From positions 496,001-560,000 of the forward strand of contig NZ_BAABWV010000001.1 in NCBI RefSeq assembly GCF_040365005.1: a stretch of DNA of 64,000 nt, read 5' to 3'. The notes under the pieces are model-generated. The model was not told the origin of the DNA. It was given only the letters and a program-made list of their open reading frames with translations, and searched no databases. Positions 61,186 through 64,000 of the stretch are shown one piece after another; position 1 is the stretch's first letter, and every line of letters starts with the position of its first letter. The position numbers and the translations under genes were made by a program. The stretch is from Antarcticimicrobium sp040365005. Its GTDB lineage: Bacteria > Pseudomonadota > Alphaproteobacteria > Rhodobacterales > Rhodobacteraceae.

Positions 61186-63975
61186 TCACCCCGCGGCGTG
61201 CAGCGCGATATAGCCTTCGAGCGCGTCGATATTGGCCGCCACCGTCGCGCTGTTCAGCCGGGCCAGGGTGGCGAAACTGGCCCCGATCTGCGCCATGCCT
61301 TCATGCGGAGCGACCGAGGATGCGGCGCTGAGCGGGGCATAGGCGGAGAACGCCGTGTCGGCCCGCTGCAGCAGCTCATAGGCCTCGCGGTTGGCGCTGA
61401 GCAGGTCCGCGAACAGCGCCGGGAACGGGGTGTCCGGCGCCGCCACGGTCAGCTTCTCATAGTTGGACCGGGCCAGCTCGATGGCCGACTTGTCCTGCCA
61501 GCTGTCCAGCTTGCCCAGTTCCGTCAGCAACCGGTCGAGCCCCGGGGTCTTGGTGCTTTCCGGCGCCAGCAGCGGCTCGGCGCTGCGCGCGGCGGCCCCC
61601 TTGAACGTCATCCATGACGTGAGGGTCAGTTCGGGCCGTCCCGGGTGCCATTTGCTGTCCTTGGTGTTGACGACCCGGAGCACGGTGGGATCGTCGGTCA
61701 ACTCGGTCTCGAGATAGGTGATCAGCTTGACGCAGATGTCCTTGTCGTTCTGCAGCGCCGCCACCGTCAGCCCGCTCGCGCGCATCGCCTGCTGCGCCGA
61801 GGGGTCGCCCATGATCGAGGCGCCATAGGCGATACAGCATTTGGCCAGTGTCGAGTTCAGCCGCAACGCCTTGCGCGCCCGCTTGCGGTTGCCGGGATTG
61901 TCGCGGGCGTCCTTGTAGGCGCTCCAGCCCACCGAGATCGCCCGCTCGCCGTGCATCTTGTAGCCGAATTCGACCACAGCGTCGGCCATCGAGAGCGAGG
62001 CCGACACGATCGACGACGCGCCGGTCGGGTCCATCACCTGCGCCACCGCCGCGCCCGCCTGCGCCGTGTGCAGCACCAGCGACACCTTGGCGTGATCAAG
62101 GTGGATCCTGGAGTTCTTCAGGGTGTTCTGAACCGCCGCCGCGACCCCGCTCTGCGCCGCAAAGGCCACCTCCATCGAGTCCACCCAGGCGTTGTGGGTA
62201 TCGACGCATTTCTTGAGGACATAGATGTCCTTGGCGACCTTCTGCGCCGCCACCACCGCCCCGGTGCCGGGCACCAGCGCCGCCAGCACCCCCGCCCCGG
62301 TCGCGGTCAACCCGTTGATCAGGGCGACCTTTTGCCGAAGTGCGGCGGTATTGGCCATGGCACGGTCGATGGCCTGCTGCGCCTGCACGATCTCCTCGGC
62401 GGTGCGCTGGGTGATGTCGCCATCGGGATGGGCCTGGGAATACAGCTCCTCGAAACCGACCAACTCCTGGTCCGCCTCCTTCATCATCTCTTCGATCGCC
62501 TCGGGGGTGAAGGCCTCGGCCAGCTCGCGCTCGGCCTGCTGGCGCGCGTTGTCCTCGGCCTGCTGCTCGATCTGCTGCGCCAGTTCCTCGGCCGAGGTGC
62601 CCGCCAGCGGATCGCTTGCGCTGGCCTTCAACCCGGCCAGCGCCGGCTTGTCCATCTGGTCCAGCGCGCTGGTGATCGCCGCCATCGAGACGGCCGAGCC
62701 GGCATCCTGCCCCGCCTCCTGCCCGGCGCCGGTGCCCTCGTGGAACAAGGCCTCGCCGCTGTCCATATCCATGATCTCGCGCGACGCGGCATCCTCGCGC
62801 ACCCCGTCATAGATCGCCTCGGAGCTGGCCCCGAAGGCCGCCGCGATCGCGGCGCCGCCCAGCAACATGGCAAGCTCGGCCTTGTTGCCGGTCTTGATCG
62901 CCTGCAGCACCGCCGGCCCCTTGCCGACCTGAGTGATCGCCAGCTTCAGCGCGCTTGCGACCTGCGACAGCGCGGCGGCCTGGTCCTTGAGCTTCTGCTT
63001 CTCGGTGCTGTCCTCCGTGCTGCCGGCCTCGTCGGTGACCCTTCCCGCCACCGAGGTGATCGAGGAGGCCACCGTCTCGGCCAGGTTGCCGATCAGCTTG
63101 TCGATCAGCTTAGCGCGCTTGATGTCGTCGGGTTCCTTGACCGCGAGGATCAGCGTCGGCACCATCTTGACCCCCGCGAAGGAGGCGGTGATCGCCGCTG
63201 ACACGCAGGTGATCATGCCGCTCGAGGCGCCGTTGCCGCGCATCGCGGTATCCACCGTCTTGCCGGCAAGGGTCTGGGTGATCGACAGCGCCCCCTCGAT
63301 GGTGTTGCACCATTTGACCAGCGGATCGGGCTCTTTCGATGCCACGTGATCCACCACCAGCTCGGTGCCGCTCAACCCGCCCAGCAGGATCGCGGTGGCG
63401 TTCTGGGCGTATTTTGTTTCGTTCTGCATCTGCGTGACCTGGTCGGTCAGCGTCTTGCTCTGGGTCTTGATCGCGTCGCGCCGCTCGTTGATCTCGGTAA
63501 TCCGGTCCTGCGACGGCGGCGGCGTGCCGTCCAGCTCGGTCTTGAGGTCGGCGTCTTCCTTCTTGAGGGACTTGATGTCGCTGTTCTTGTCCGCGACCGT
63601 GGTGGCGTTCGAGATGGTGATCGAATTCGAAACGATGGCGCCGGTCACCGTCACCACCTCCTTGGCGATGCGCATCCCGGTCTTGAACTTGTCCATTCCC
63701 TTGGAATGGGTCTCGGAATAGGCCGCCAGCTTGTCGCCGTAAAAATCCATCGCGCCCTGAAAGGCGATCGCCTGTTCCGAGCATTTGTCGGGGATCATGT
63801 TCTCGGGGATCAGCCCCTCGCGCATCAGAGGCGTCCAAAGCTCCTTTCGGATATCCTCGTCCGAGAACAGCCGCTCGCCGTTGTCGTCCAGCTGGTTTTC
63901 CATGTGCGCCTGCAACGCGAGGATCCGCTGGTGCGCCTGCAGGATCGCGGCGGCCTTCTCGGGCGGGATCTCCAT
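61186..63975 (-). CDS. Large protein of unknown family (929 aa), possibly 5'-incomplete
   Basis: A long frame, stop at 61186, ATG at 63975. The frame stays open to the window edge and no good ribosome site precedes this ATG, so the true start could lie outside. It has charged coiled coils near residues 130-190 and 460-510, hydrophobic stretches near 250-280, 365-385 and 550-580, and Ala-rich helices elsewhere. There is no signal peptide and no catalytic motif I recognise. The mix of coiled coils with short amphipathic or hydrophobic hairpins recalls translocator or effector proteins of injection systems. It is convergent with the monooxygenase. Function unknown. Confidence 0.75.
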   Translation of the reverse strand: MEIPPEKAAAILQAHQRILALQAHMENQLDDNGERLFSDEDIRKELWTPLMREGLIPENMIPDKCSEQAIAFQGAMDFYGDKLAAYSETHSKGMDKFKTGMRIAKEVVTVTGAIVSNSITISNATTVADKNSDIKSLKKEDADLKTELDGTPPPSQDRITEINERRDAIKTQSKTLTDQVTQMQNETKYAQNATAILLGGLSGTELVVDHVASKEPDPLVKWCNTIEGALSITQTLAGKTVDTAMRGNGASSGMITCVSAAITASFAGVKMVPTLILAVKEPDDIKRAKLIDKLIGNLAETVASSITSVAGRVTDEAGSTEDSTEKQKLKDQAAALSQVASALKLAITQVGKGPAVLQAIKTGNKAELAMLLGGAAIAAAFGASSEAIYDGVREDAASREIMDMDSGEALFHEGTGAGQEAGQDAGSAVSMAAITSALDQMDKPALAGLKASASDPLAGTSAEELAQQIEQQAEDNARQQAERELAEAFTPEAIEEMMKEADQELVGFEELYSQAHPDGDITQRTAEEIVQAQQAIDRAMANTAALRQKVALINGLTATGAGVLAALVPGTGAVVAAQKVAKDIYVLKKCVDTHNAWVDSMEVAFAAQSGVAAAVQNTLKNSRIHLDHAKVSLVLHTAQAGAAVAQVMDPTGASSIVSASLSMADAVVEFGYKMHGERAISVGWSAYKDARDNPGNRKRARKALRLNSTLAKCCIAYGASIMGDPSAQQAMRASGLTVAALQNDKDICVKLITYLETELTDDPTVLRVVNTKDSKWHPGRPELTLTSWMTFKGAAARSAEPLLAPESTKTPGLDRLLTELGKLDSWQDKSAIELARSNYEKLTVAAPDTPFPALFADLLSANREAYELLQRADTAFSAYAPLSAASSVAPHEGMAQIGASFATLARLNSATVAANIDALEGYIALHAAG

Positions 63976-64000
63976 CGTGCTCTGGCCAATATCCTCACGG

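Noticed and set aside
1..64000. tRNA, rRNA, CRISPR arrays or intact insertion sequences
   Set aside because: No cloverleaf, rRNA core, regularly spaced repeats or transposase with terminal repeats could be found by reading both strands.

Overview
The window comes from a GC-rich alphaproteobacterium, most likely a marine-type Rhodobacteraceae (Roseobacter group). Supporting signs are an alphaproteobacterial LexA box (GAAC-N7-GAAC), a PleD-like diguanylate cyclase, a urt urea transporter, carnitine and gamma-butyrobetaine catabolism, and a short dispersed intergenic repeat. No rRNA, tRNA, CRISPR array or intact insertion sequence was seen. The window is mostly ordinary, densely packed chromosome with many overlapping stop/start codons.

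Layout. 1-5.8 kb: a fatty-acid beta-oxidation block (acyl-CoA dehydrogenase, GST-like protein, thiolase, bifunctional hydratase/dehydrogenase) ending in a clear terminator. 5.9-9.5 kb: a PleD-like diguanylate cyclase with degenerate receivers, then on the minus strand an ECF sigma operon with a four-EF-hand periplasmic protein and a metal-sensor-like protein. 9.7-13.8 kb: DUF983, Nudix, EamA transporter, fatty acid desaturase with DUF2061, and an HTH regulator with a predicted leaderless promoter. 13.8-17.5 kb: a carnitine-to-glycine-betaine cluster (fused carnitine dehydrogenase-thioesterase, dehydrocarnitine cleavage enzyme, CdhR-like regulator) with a short-chain dehydrogenase reduced to 47 codons. 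17.5-22.8 kb: aldo/keto reductase, an SOS-box-controlled ImuA-like gene without imuB or dnaE2 beside it, MFS transporter, metG and a small lipoprotein. 23-26.5 kb: class III aminotransferase, succinate-semialdehyde-type dehydrogenase and Lrp regulator. 26.6-31.7 kb: a GntR-headed ABC transporter operon with an FAD oxidoreductase and a decayed ornithine-cyclodeaminase-like gene.

31.8-38.5 kb: a complete N-type (alternate) F1Fo ATPase operon in the order atpDCQRBEFAG. It has no separate delta gene, its rotor subunit carries a sodium-type ligand set with two carboxylates, and its b subunit carries a delta-like C-terminus. 38.7-45.1 kb: glutamate dehydrogenase, then a second carnitine-related cluster (GlxA-type regulator, acyl-CoA dehydrogenase, NDP-forming acyl-CoA synthetase, CaiD). 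Together with the first cluster it could take gamma-butyrobetaine to glycine betaine. 45.2-51.4 kb: a divergent PRPP-synthetase-like gene, an APH-fold protein, and a glucosylglycerate locus (phosphatase, synthase, GH13_18 phosphorylase). 51.9-57.9 kb: the urtABCDE urea ABC transporter. 58-61.2 kb: an alpha/beta hydrolase, a compositionally odd spacer with a very AT-rich half, and an aromatic FAD monooxygenase. 61.2-64 kb: a 929-residue protein of no recognised family, with coiled coils and hydrophobic stretches, possibly continuing past the window edge.

The strongest leads are the unknown 929-residue protein, the b-delta fusion and two-carboxylate rotor of the N-ATPase, the two-locus carnitine pathway, the in-frame-deleted dehydrogenase, and the lone SOS-regulated ImuA-like gene.
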